64,000 bases of DNA, taken from contig NC_133223.1 of assembly GCF_040436345.1 (NCBI RefSeq), positions 23,819,410-23,883,409 of the forward strand. The letters are read 5' to 3'. The notes under the pieces are model-generated. The model was not told the origin of the DNA. It was given only the letters and a program-made list of their open reading frames with translations, and did no database searches. The position numbers and the translations under genes are program-made. Source of the DNA: Pagrus major. Its lineage: Eukaryota; Chordata; Actinopteri; Spariformes; Sparidae. Shown piece by piece: positions 1-10,900 of this stretch; the first letter of the stretch is position 1; every line of letters begins with the position of its first letter.

Positions 1-912
1 TGGCTTGTTATGTGATTCTTTTGGGTTCGCTTGGGTTTGTGTCGGTGAGCTTTGTGGTGATAAGAACTGAAGTAAGGGTTAATGATATATCTCGTAATGA
101 CTAACTGACATCATTCAATGAGTGACTTCCCTCTCCTGTATTATGGCTACAATGCAGGAAGGGAATAAAAGTTTATTCATGACCAGGAAATACCTTTTTA
201 GTATTTTGAAAAAAATAAAAAGTCCACTTTCTACTGTTTTTTATAAGAGCTTTCAGCTGCAAATCACGGTCTTCATCGGCAAACAAAGGCCAAAGAGATA
301 TAGTTGAATGTTCCAGATAAAGATAATAAGTTGATCTTGAATTTTTGATCTTTGATAAAAACTGAAGAAAAAAGGAAGAAAACATATATCATTGAAGCCC
401 TATTTCAAAACCATGTTGTGCTTCTCTGTGGTTTCAGTGTCCTCTTTTGACAGATACATACTTCTCAAAAAGTTTTGTGTTCTGTGATGGTGGTTGGACA
501 TATTTGCCTGGTTCTGTCTTGTTGCATTTATAACTGGTTGTTGCACACCTCTAGAGGCTAACTAACAGGCTAATCCTGTTGATAATCACTGCTTTTATAA
601 GCTTTAATATGCACTGGATGTTTTTCTCTTGAATTTATCTGCAATGCTCTTTTCTCGCAGGTTTGCCTGATCTTTAAACAATTTGTTCATTATTTGTTTT
701 CCATCAGAAAAGTCTGGCTATTACCTGTGTTTATTTTACTTTACAACAAAACATGGAGTTTGTTGTTGAAATATCTAATAATTGTCAAGATTCTGGGACA
801 ACACTTACACAGTTGCTCTTACCATTCCAATAGTGGCTTGGTCCTGCTCACCAGAAAATGCGTCTGAATGTATCAAACTTTAACCGCCTTTCTCTATTTT
901 TCTCTTTTTCAG
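1..912. other. Left edge, probably intron of the DUF547 gene
   Basis: No exon can be supported here. The stretch is AT-rich, with short reading frames only on both strands. Because the first visible DUF547-gene exon (913) begins in mid-codon after a good acceptor, this stretch is most simply read as intron of that gene. An upstream coding exon hidden in it cannot be excluded without a protein alignment. Confidence 0.4.
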
Positions 913-3234
913 CTGCTGAGCTCTCGTTGCTTTTGCGAGAGATGATTCTAAAATTGTTCTCTGAGCATCTCTCTGCTGACGGCAAGGTAATGTCCTTGAC
1001 TCTGGGCTTCTGACGCAGAGTGTACTCATCCGTATGAGTGGTTGTTTTTAACTTGACCTCATAGTACACTAGTATGGCTAAACCAAAGAACAAAACTGGT
1101 CGCACACACTTTACCCTGTATATTATAAATCATTTTCAAGTTATAAAATGACAAAAAATGTGAAAAAAGTTCATCAAACTCTGATGAACTCTGTGCGTTT
1201 GCTTTGCTCCCACAGTCTGTAGATTACAAGAGCATGTCAGTGGACCCCGCCTTTGAGCGTTACTCTGAGCTCTCCATCCAGCTGCAGAGGGTGGAGCTGC
1301 TTTCGCTGAGTCGGGAGGAGAAGCTGGCCTTCTTCATTAACATCTACAATGCTTTGGTCATCCATGGGAACCTACGCCTGGGGGCCCCAACCAACATGTG
1401 GCAAAGATACAGAGTATGATCCCGCAGCTGCACTCACAAATGCTAAAGTGATTCCTAAAACCCTCATATCCCTGATGAGCCTATCAAAAGCATTTCCTGT
1501 TCATTTTTTGTAAAGCTGTTGTGCATTATTAAAAATGTTAGTTTGGAAATACCTGAAAGCAATGATAAATAGGATGAATCGTTGTGTTATCAAATTTAAT
1601 TCACATGTACTTGAGCAGGAATGGACCCAACATTAAAAATATTTCTTCGGCCCATTTTGTAGTTCTTCAACTATGTGAGCTACCTGATTGGAGGAGAAGT
1701 GTTCACGCTGCAGGACATTGAGAACGGTGTTCTGAGAGGGAACAGAAAAGGTGTCGCACAGCTTCTGAAGCCCTTTTCCAAAACAGACCCACGACTACAA
1801 GTATTCATTCTATTCTGTCAAATCACAACTGAACATTTCACTGATTTACAGCTTCATATGGAATGGATAATGTAATGTTTATGTTGTACCCCATGGTGTC
1901 CACTAGGTGGCCCTTCCTGATGCTGAGCCCCTCATTCACTTTGCCTTGAACTGTGGTGCAAAGGGCTGCCCACCCATTAAAACATACACCCCACAGGTAA
2001 GTAGATTCAAACATATTTTCCTAAATTTGGCTGGTTTTCTGGACAGACTTTATGTATTATTTCTTCTATATTTGAATATAACTTCATATAGTGTAGGTTT
2101 ATGTGAGGAGGTGGTAAATGCATTAGCTGCTCTTGGTGGCAAACCATATTTCCCTGTGTTAAATGTGGGGAATGATTCATTTCAAATGTGCAAACATACA
2201 ATATGATTTAGTATATCTTTACAGAGCTAGTGGTCAATTTGACGAAAAAAAGTAATTACAGATTAATTAATTAGTAATGGGAATGTATTGATTGGTATCT
2301 ACATTAGCTGCACAGTGTATCTGGTCAAAACTAACAGCTTGAATGGTCTGAAATCAATTCTAATCTATTAGGACATCGACAGCCAGCTTCGCACAGCGGC
2401 CGAGGCCTTCCTAGAGAACGACGACGCCTGTGTAGTGGATTCTGGGAAAAGAGAAGTGCGACTCAGTCAGATATTCAAGTGGTACAAAGCTGACTTTGGA
2501 GGCACTGATGAGAAGGTAGGTCTGACTTTATATATTTATCCATCAAGATTGTTTTGGTTTGAGTTGCTGGGTTTTGGTGATGTCGGGCCTTAGAGATGTA
2601 ACTAGATGGCACTCAGCTTGTGGTGCTCAAAGCGACAGCGATTTCTCTTCAACCCGGTTACTCAAGATAATCCAAAGACCTTGTTGTGAGCTGTTTTATG
2701 TAGGAACCATTTTCTTTCAGTCACGCTGGGCAGATAGAAGCGTGCATCTACTCATGGATCAGGGCTAGCTAACTTGGTTAACCACGGTAATTATGTACAG
2801 CTCAGGAGGAGGAAAACATTAATGTTTACATCACGAACAGAAGCCTCTTGTCCTTGAGTAGATGCATGCTTCCTTCTATGCGGTGATTTGGTTGGTGGGT
2901 GTAGTTCGGCAGAAAGAAGATGGAGTCCCTTGAGAGTAAAAGTAACACGTCAATCGTTGGCATCTGTACATGTCTCACAATCCATGATTATATACTGATG
3001 AAAAGAGATGGAAATCTGAAAGAAATACTGATATCACCTTAATAACCTTCAACCCAACCATGAACCTCACTGTGTGTTCTCTTTTCCACCGTGTCTCTCT
3101 CGTAGCTGCTGAAGTGGGTGGTGGAGCACATGAGCGAGTCTCCTAAGAAAACCAGCCTGCAGGGAGTCCTGTCTGCTGGGAAGACCAAAGTCAGCTTCCT
3201 CCCTTACGACTGGAGCACCAACAGTAAACACTGA
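913..3234 (+). CDS. DUF547-domain protein, C-terminal part (six exons, 5' end outside window)
   Basis: Six coding exons join in one frame: 913-986, 1216-1413, 1663-1800, 1907-1996, 2372-2515 and 3106-3234 (TGA). Each internal junction has AG before and GT after, and after the first exon all introns are phase 0. The first exon starts with two bases of a split codon, so the gene continues to the left. The readable product is about 256 residues. It shows DUF547 hallmarks: EKLAFFINIYNALVIHG, then FFNYVSYLIGGEVFTLQDIE, then the conserved Cys-rich HFALNCGAKGCPPI, then LRTAAEAFLEND. It ends YDWSTNSKH. DUF547 has no settled biochemical role; in animals it can sit behind glutaredoxin or DEP domains, which would be off the window here. 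No signal peptide or membrane segment is seen in this part. The gene converges on znf654. The family call is firm; the gene name is not recognised. Confidence 0.88.
2570..2900. repeat. Intronic inverted-repeat (MITE-like) element
   Basis: It lies in the last intron of the DUF547 gene. Two arms, about 2728-2762 and 2847-2885, are reverse complements with few mismatches (shared core GCATCTACTCA / TGAGTAGATGC). The flanking text, including the stretch around 2577-2600, resembles a dispersed repeat known from many teleost genomes; I do not recall its family name. The outer boundaries are approximate. Confidence 0.55.
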
Positions 3235-6200
3235 GCATGCACATACAAATACACGACACGTCCAGCTATACGCTCTCACAAGTCTCTTCGTGTCTGTTCA
3301 CTTTCTACTGAGCTGCATCCACTTATAAACCAGAAGGTTGGTGATGACGTGCTTGCCAAATGCAGCCCACTGGTCCTCAAACATGCAAATGTTTTTATGC
3401 AAAACAAACTTAAGTCCAAGTGTTGAGGGGGGCACGTTTGCACTGTATCATAAAATCATAGGCTTATCCTAGCTCTGAGGTCTTATTGTCAGCGCCTACA
3501 CTCTGTTTGGAAGTCATGTACTTCATATGAGTTGTACATTTAAGTTTTATTGGTTTGAAGTGATAAGAAGAGAGAGACCATTTAAGACATCAAGTTGCAC
3601 ACAGAAGCTGCAGCAGCATGATTTATAGGAGCGTGTTATGCTCAGTAAGCACATTTATTGATTTAATGTCTTGTGTAAAATGTCAAAGCCTGAAAACAGA
3701 TATACATTTCCCAACTATTTCAGCATAAATGATCAAAGAGAGTCAACTAAGAACAAACTGTATGATAAAGATAAATTATCAATATGGCTTCCACCCGTGA
3801 TTGTTTTTAAACACCGTGGCAGCAACTCAGGAGTCATAGATGATCACGATTTTCTCTATCCAAGCTCGTTGAGCTATTTATGTGGAGCATCTAATGAGAG
3901 CAGATGGAGATGATAACTTGGCCGATCCAGACACACTGCCTTGACGAGCCATATCAAAACCCTTTGAAGCTACAAACTCATTCATGTTTATCAGATTCTG
4001 CTGATTCTCCACAAAGCTGCTCCATCATTTCAGGGCTATTTTTAGCTCGCAGATGTAAACAAGTAAACGTTTTCTGCAGGGAAAAAAGTAATAGCTGCTG
4101 CCGTTTTAACACTTAATGGAACTGGGACATTAGTGGGTCATCCTACGCCGAGTGGATACAAAATAGTAAGTAAAAACACCTGATGTTAGGCTTTTGTACA
4201 GAAATTTCCTTTTCTAAACATCGCAGGTATGAAGCGCTTTTTCATTGGACAAACAAACTCTGGTTAGGTGCTGCCACTGTTACTTATCCTCCCCAATGGA
4301 TCGGCAGAGGTTGGCCTGGAACTGTAGTGTGGTGCAGGGGCAGTGATCTGCTGAAGTCCTTCTTTGTGGAAAGAAACCTTTTTTATGATCCAGTCTCTGT
4401 ATTTAAAAAAACAAACAGTGTGTCCTTCTTGAGAGAAAACAGGAAGATGCAGTGCTCACTTTGCTTATCTTCTTGATTAGTTTAATTTCTAACCCCTCGC
4501 GGTATTTTCTTGCTCCCTGTTTTGATTTGAACCTACGTGTCTCTTCACCCCTCTTCTTGATCCAGGTCTTCCATAATAAATCGGAAAGTGCTACTGCTGT
4601 GTTTTTAGCACAGATATTTAATAAAGCTATGATATTGTGAAATTATTGAGATATTTATCGAAACTACACCCATTCGGGGTGCACTCTTAACACTTTGCAT
4701 GTTTATTGCCAACTTTGAATGCTGTCGAGACATATTTGTACTTTTTCAACATGTTCATGTGTTCACAATGTGAGAATAATGTTTATCTGGCTATGTATCC
4801 CAGGGTGTCTGCAGGAACTGAAAACAATTCTCTTTAAAATATTTTTCATTACTCAAATCAGTAGTCATGAATACAGTAAAATGTAGCAGTTTGATTTGTT
4901 TGCAGGTTTTAGTGTGTTTGTTTTTCTGCCTACAAAACTGTAAAGCATCCTTTGTTTTCCTACACTGAAATTCATCTCAACTGGTTTTCCATTTTTTACT
5001 GGCCTTAAAACTTTGTAAGACCTCTTCATTTTCAACATGGTACATTTCCCAGTGTGACTGCTACTTAACATAATTACTGTATATGATTATAAGGAGTGTG
5101 TGGCTTAGAAAATCTATTTGGGGGGGCTTTCTCTGTTTGCATAGTTCAAGGATTTTCTTATCTCAGGTCAAAGGAAAATGTGACTGGAAACATTACGCTG
5201 TTTGATGCAATCGATGCACTGTCTGCTGCATGTTGTGTAGTCTTCACGATTTCATGTGCTCATTCTGCACAGTCCATAGTCTGAAGACGTTGTGTCATGC
5301 ACATCTCTATACCCGTCAGTTTCTTTGTTTTTTAAGCTATAAGCCACACCAAAGCATATGGACAAATTAGCATGTGTTAAACCTGGAATGCAATTGCAGC
5401 ATGTGATACTGGAAAACTCTCCAGTCTTGAATGCTGGACTGTGGCAGGACTGCCTCTCTGTCACTGCTTTGTTTCTACCCTGTCAGCTCAGCCATAAGTA
5501 ACGGTTGGACCTTATCCCCCAATTAGAAACATTAAGTGTCATTTAGAGCCTAATACCCGAGTTTGGTGAAGCCAGCCGTCATCGAACTGTCAACTAAAAT
5601 GTGCATCACCCAGTCTTAACAATAGACTGCACTCACATGCCTTCAGTGACGAGTGCACCCTTGGCTTTACTACACTTAACTCCATTATTGAGTGATTGAG
5701 AGTAAAAATATAAGGGGGAAGACTCTGTGGGCGAATGGGAACAGAACAAAAGGTTTTATTTGCTGTATTTATGATCCCTGTCTTTTTTCCAAAATTACCT
5801 CATGTATCAGGAAAATGTGATGCAAAAACTTTTTTAACAAGCAATTCTAATATAATCGTTCTATTTTCCTCTTTCCTGGGGTTAACAATGAAGCAATATG
5901 TTTATGAATAGCAAATATGCAATGCTGAACTTAAAAATAAAATATATTATAAGTCTGTCTGCTGTCATTTTTACTGTATTATTTCATTGTGTGCAACATA
6001 TCTGCTTTGAAGCAGAAGAGAGAAAAAATGGTTGTTGCCTGAATAATGTGCAGCAAACGTTCATACAAACCACTAACAAAACAGCCTTTAGTGTCATTTG
6101 TTTATTCCAACAAACTTCATCAATTTTTTTATGAAAAAATAAACGGGGAATCATTACCGTTACAAATCCAGCCTATTAACATTTTTACATATAAATAAGC

Positions 6201-7150
6201 AGATTTAAGTGCACAGTCCCATAAAAACATTACGTTAAAAAGTTATGAAACATCGCAACCATCTCAAAAGTATTTACATAACAAACAACCAATGTCAAAT
6301 ATTCTATGTAATGAAATACATGGCCATGGAGTTAAACATGAAAACTGTAGATTCAAACCAAACTGGTACTGTATTACTGGTTTGAATGTTTATCTTTACC
6401 TACAGTCTAACACTGTGATTCAGTCTTGGCACTAAGAAAGTTGTGAACAATTCGTACACTGTACAGAATAATAGTGTGACAGTATGAAGGCGGATTCACG
6501 TTTTAGATATTTTGGTCACGGCTTTAGTGAGTGATTTATCTTGTCGTACCACGACCAGAAGACTAGTTTAGAAAGCTAAACCCAATCCTGCTTACCTACG
6601 AAAACAGCCCACACAAATTATGCTGAAAACATATAAATTAAGAGAATGGAGATGTGGGAAGTGGAGGCAACCACCACATATCCACTTGTCCTGTTAAATG
6701 AAAGTTTTCATACTTCCTCTCCACTAAGACCAAAAGCTCAGTTGTGTACGATTCATTTGGAAGACTACAAGAATTTACCAGAGGGCGACACGCATTGAGC
6801 TCATCTTTCCATCCTGTTAACATGAATTTTTTTTCATAATATTCCAAACACTGATCAAAGTGTATATCTGCATGTGAAATTCAGTTTAAGGACATAATAG
6901 GATAGGACCTTCACATTTTTTTTATTCAGCACTGGTGAACACCTCAACATTATTTACGTGTAGTTGCATCCTTCCTAATTTAAAAATTACGTTTTACAAA
7001 GGCTAATGCACTGTGTTTAGCCCTGTACCACAATATTGTGAGTCCAGGTAAGGTTGACATTCTTAGGTATTCTTAAGTAGAAATACTGTGATTACTTATA
7101 TACTTAATGTATATAGTGTGATTAGTTACTTTTAAGCTGAATGTAACAGA
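3235..7150. other. 3' UTR and convergent intergenic region
   Basis: After the DUF547-gene stop no further coding exon is seen. The first AATAAA hexamers on the + strand are at 4575-4580 and 4620-4625, with another at 5936-5941. If the first pair is used, the 3' UTR is about 1.4 kb. The first two lie close together and are the likeliest poly(A) signals. On the - strand, TTTATT (AATAAA reversed) at 6101-6106 could serve the convergent znf654 gene. The remaining short open frames look like noise. Confidence 0.35.
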
Positions 7151-7525
7151 GTATTTGTACACAACTGTTTTTCCGTGCTGGCCTCTGGAAAGAGGTTCTG
7201 CAGTATTTGGTGCAGGACCACAAGGCTCTGTAACAGCTTTTTCCCCCATGTCATCAGACTGCTGAACTCTAAATGACAATTGTCGTTTATTCTGGATACC
7301 TTGTTTCCTCAAAATTTTGCACTAACTAACTCAACAATGTCACTTTCAATAATGTGCACTTTCCAGTATGTTTCTGTTTTTGATATTTATTATTCTTATT
7401 GTGGTATTTTTTTGATTTACTTTCATATTTTAATTCTATGCTGAGCCTCTGAAACGAAATTTTGTTCGGTGTTCACTTGTTGCTCACTGAATGACAATAA
7501 AGTCTGTCTAAGTCTAAGTCTAACT
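7150..7525 (+). mobile_element. 3' fragment of an L2/Rex1-like non-LTR retrotransposon
   Basis: Bases 7184-7276 encode the usual end of a CR1/L2/Rex1-type reverse transcriptase ORF; the frame reads ...TTRLCNSFFPHVIRLLNS and then stops. The following about 250 bases are an A/T-rich 3' UTR with the CTGAAACGAAATTTTGTTC block and the AATGACAATAAAGTCTG ending that is typical of these fish LINEs. The copy finishes in a short TCTAAG repeat tail. It is heavily 5'-truncated, as is usual after target-primed reverse transcription. It lies in the convergent interval, opposite in strand to znf654. Confidence 0.75.
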
Positions 7526-7986
7526 AACTACTGTGTATTTTTTTAATCCAGGGAAGTTGTTTTGAGCCATATTTTGTTTCTCATTCCCACACATTTTTTG
7601 GCATTACTTTTAGATTTCCTGACAAAACCATTTTTGTTTTTATCAACGAATGTTGTATCAAAAGGTAAATAAACATCCATTTATCACAGATAAAGAGAAT
7701 ATATGGATTTATCACAGATTTGTTTTTGTTTTACCTGCTTGACAAAGTGCACACTGATAGTGTTTTGAGGGAAAACAATGTTTTCAAAACTAGTTTTAGC
7801 TGTTGAAATTATTGCTTTAAAAATGGTTCTATCAACCATTTGGACAAACTGGTATCCAAAATTAAATAGGTACTGTATCTGAGTGTTATGAAAGGGTTCC
7901 AGTGTTTCTTTATCTTGAATTGTTGCCCTGAGCCAGATGGCAGAGTACTCTGAGTCTCTCCAGTTACAGATCCTCTTCACTTGCAA

Positions 7987-10900
7987 CTAACCTAAAAAAA
8001 TAAAAAAAATACATATTGATTATCCTGTGGTTCGACTGGGTCAAAAATATTGATACATTTTATAAATCAGTGGAAAAAGCTTACTTACTTTCATCGTCAG
8101 AATCAAAGCCAAAGAGTGAGGAGCAGGTGTTAAGGGCTCTGTGTTTCTGTAATTCTTCTGCACTGCTGAAGGAGGAAAGACATTTGTCACAGCGAACCCT
8201 GGTCTTCTGCTCAGGGGGGTCAACCTTCTTCTGCTGCTCCGTTTCTTGCACATACCCTTTTTTAATACTGCCCCAGTAAACATTCTTCTTCTGAGGGGCC
8301 TCTTCTGTGGACCTTCTCTTCCGCATTGAGAGCAGAGATTCATCCATGTAGGTGGAGGGTGGCGGTCGGATGAAGGGGGCTTTAACAAAAGTCGCATAGG
8401 AGGGATCTTCAGGTTGGAAGGTTTTGTGCTCAGTGATGTGTGGCTCTCCCAGTTTCTGCTGGACTCCCTCAGACAAAGTGGACAAATCCTCAAGGTCTCG
8501 GACATTCAAGGGGTCATACACGATGGGGGCCTTTTTTCGACGGCACTTGCTTTGGTTTGCTGCAGCATCACCAGTACGGGAGGTGGAAATCTTTCCTTCC
8601 GACACTTGGTTTCTTGTTTCATTCTCATATCCATTGATGGCGGATTTGTTTACGTCTGAGGGCTCATGTCTGACTGAGCAATTGTCATTTTTAGACAGGT
8701 CTTGACTTTTGTCGGGAGCATTTACACAAGGCTGCTCAATTTTGTTGAAATCCTCAAGATCAGAGCCATCAACATGATCATTTATTTTACAAGGCTGGTC
8801 TTCAGTTTTGATTTCATTGAAATCCTCAAGATTGGATGCCTCAACATGATCATGGGCAAGACCCTCCCTCTGCCCCTTTTTACTCTGCAGCCATATCTCC
8901 TCGACTTTAATTTTCTGCTTCCACGGAGCTTCAGTGTTTTGCTTCTGCTCTCTGGACTGTCTCAGCTCTAGCTCGTCTCTTTGAGGCGCTGGGACGTAGT
9001 GTCTCCATTCATGATCATAGAGACCTTGGAGGTTCGAGAATAGCTTCTCACAGTCTGTGAATGGACACTGAGGTCTGAAGGGCTGGTGGGTACCGACATG
9101 GTCCTTTAATTCCTGTTGTGTTGCGAAGCGCTGGTTACACTCCAAATGGTAGCAGAAGTACTGGAGAGGAGTATCGTGGCGCTTCATGTGATCCTTATAA
9201 TGCTGGAGAAACTGTAACTGCCTGTTGGAGAAAAGAACAATCAGGACTAAATAAAAAATAATAACTTGATGAAATTTGAACACATTTTGTTCGTTGTTGA
9301 TTAATTCAGTTCCTGAATTAGGCACTAGATGTAAAACTGGGAATCTGTATCAATAGCAGTATTTGCACTGCAGGCTACGACTCAACTGTATCGACAGACG
9401 GTATTCCCTGAAGCTAGATTCTTTGCTGACTGCCATGGGGCCGCTGTGCCCTCTTAACTTTTCCAGTAGATGGGAAACAACACACTGTAGCTTTATGCCT
9501 TGATTCCACTGGGCACGTTTCTTTGACCTGCCATCTGCAGCAATGCTTTGGTCTGTCGTCCAAGTGGCTTTATACATCAACAGGAGCGTCTAAAAAGCGT
9601 AGCGCCATGCTGCCTGATATTGTTCAGATTTTGTTTTGGAAATTGACCGGATGCTCTATGCCATTCCGGTGTCTGACTTCCTGCCTGGATAGAGCTGCTC
9701 TATGCAGCTTTACGCGGCTTCTGTCGAAAATAAAATGTGTGCATATTCTCTTCAGAGCAGAGCGGTGAATGTCCCAAGGTTTCAGTTGAAACAATCAGTG
9801 CTCATCACCTTTTAATCTGCATGTGATCTGAGTATGATGTGTAATGGAAAAGGAAAGAAAAAAGCAAGTTGAGTTGAGCCATGTAGTGTAAAAACGACTA
9901 TTATGACCAGCCGGACATACAACAGATATTGTGATGTACAAACCATCCAATTCCCAATTGTACCAGTGCATACTCAAAGACTTAAATAATAGATCAGATG
10001 AAGGTAAAGATCACATTAAACTCTCCGTAAGGAAATGTGTGAAGACTGATATACTGTATGTCTTACCTGAGGCACAGAGTGCACTTTTGTTTCGCCCAAA
10101 CAAAAGTCTTTTCCAGCACCTTATCATCATTAACATGGCATTTGATGGCATGCTTTGTTAGTGTGCTGCTGATCCTCAAGAATACTCTATCACAGGACTC
10201 TGAGGGGCACAAGTGATAGGTGATGTCCACACCATAGCCATTCTCTCCTGCAGGCCTCTCCTTCCCCTCTCCTTCTCCATCTTTCTCCACCACAGAAGGA
10301 TCTCTGACTATCACCAGTCCATCTTTAATGACTACCTGCTCATCTTTGAAGCCTACCTCCTTGAATATATTTGCATCGGGGTTCTTGCACTTGTTGTGAA
10401 GCACAGATGTCTTTTTGATTAAGGTGCGGAGGTTCCTGATGATTCGATCTTCCCTCTTGAGGCTTGACATTTTCGGTCTGCCTCCGGGTTTCTTATTCAG
10501 AGTTTCCTCATTTGAAAAGGAAGTCTGATTTGCCTCCTGAGGCTGGCTCGGATTTTCCACTTTATCTACTATTCCATTAGCAGCTGGCACATCCACAATG
10601 CATGGCTCCTTATCAGGGGGTTTCTGCTTGGCCATTTCATCAATGTGATCTAGAATGTGCTTTTTGGCAAAATGAAGGTGTTTAAAGCGTTTCCCGCAGA
10701 GTATACATCTTAGTTTCCTTCCCCTCAGGTGTGAAAGAGCATGCCTCATAACATTCAGGCCTTTATAATCTTTGCGGCATACTTTGCAGTGGTGCATCAG
10801 GTGAGCATATTGTTGAGTACGGAGTGCTCTGTCCCTCCATGTTTTTTTGACAAGCACCTGGAGAAAAGACAGCAAAACATTTAAAACAGTGCTAAGAGTT

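Noticed and set aside
8041..8505. 154-codon - strand frame overlapping znf654 exon 11
   Set aside because: It is an alternative-frame shadow of exon 11; the real frame carries the ZNF654 C-terminal motifs.
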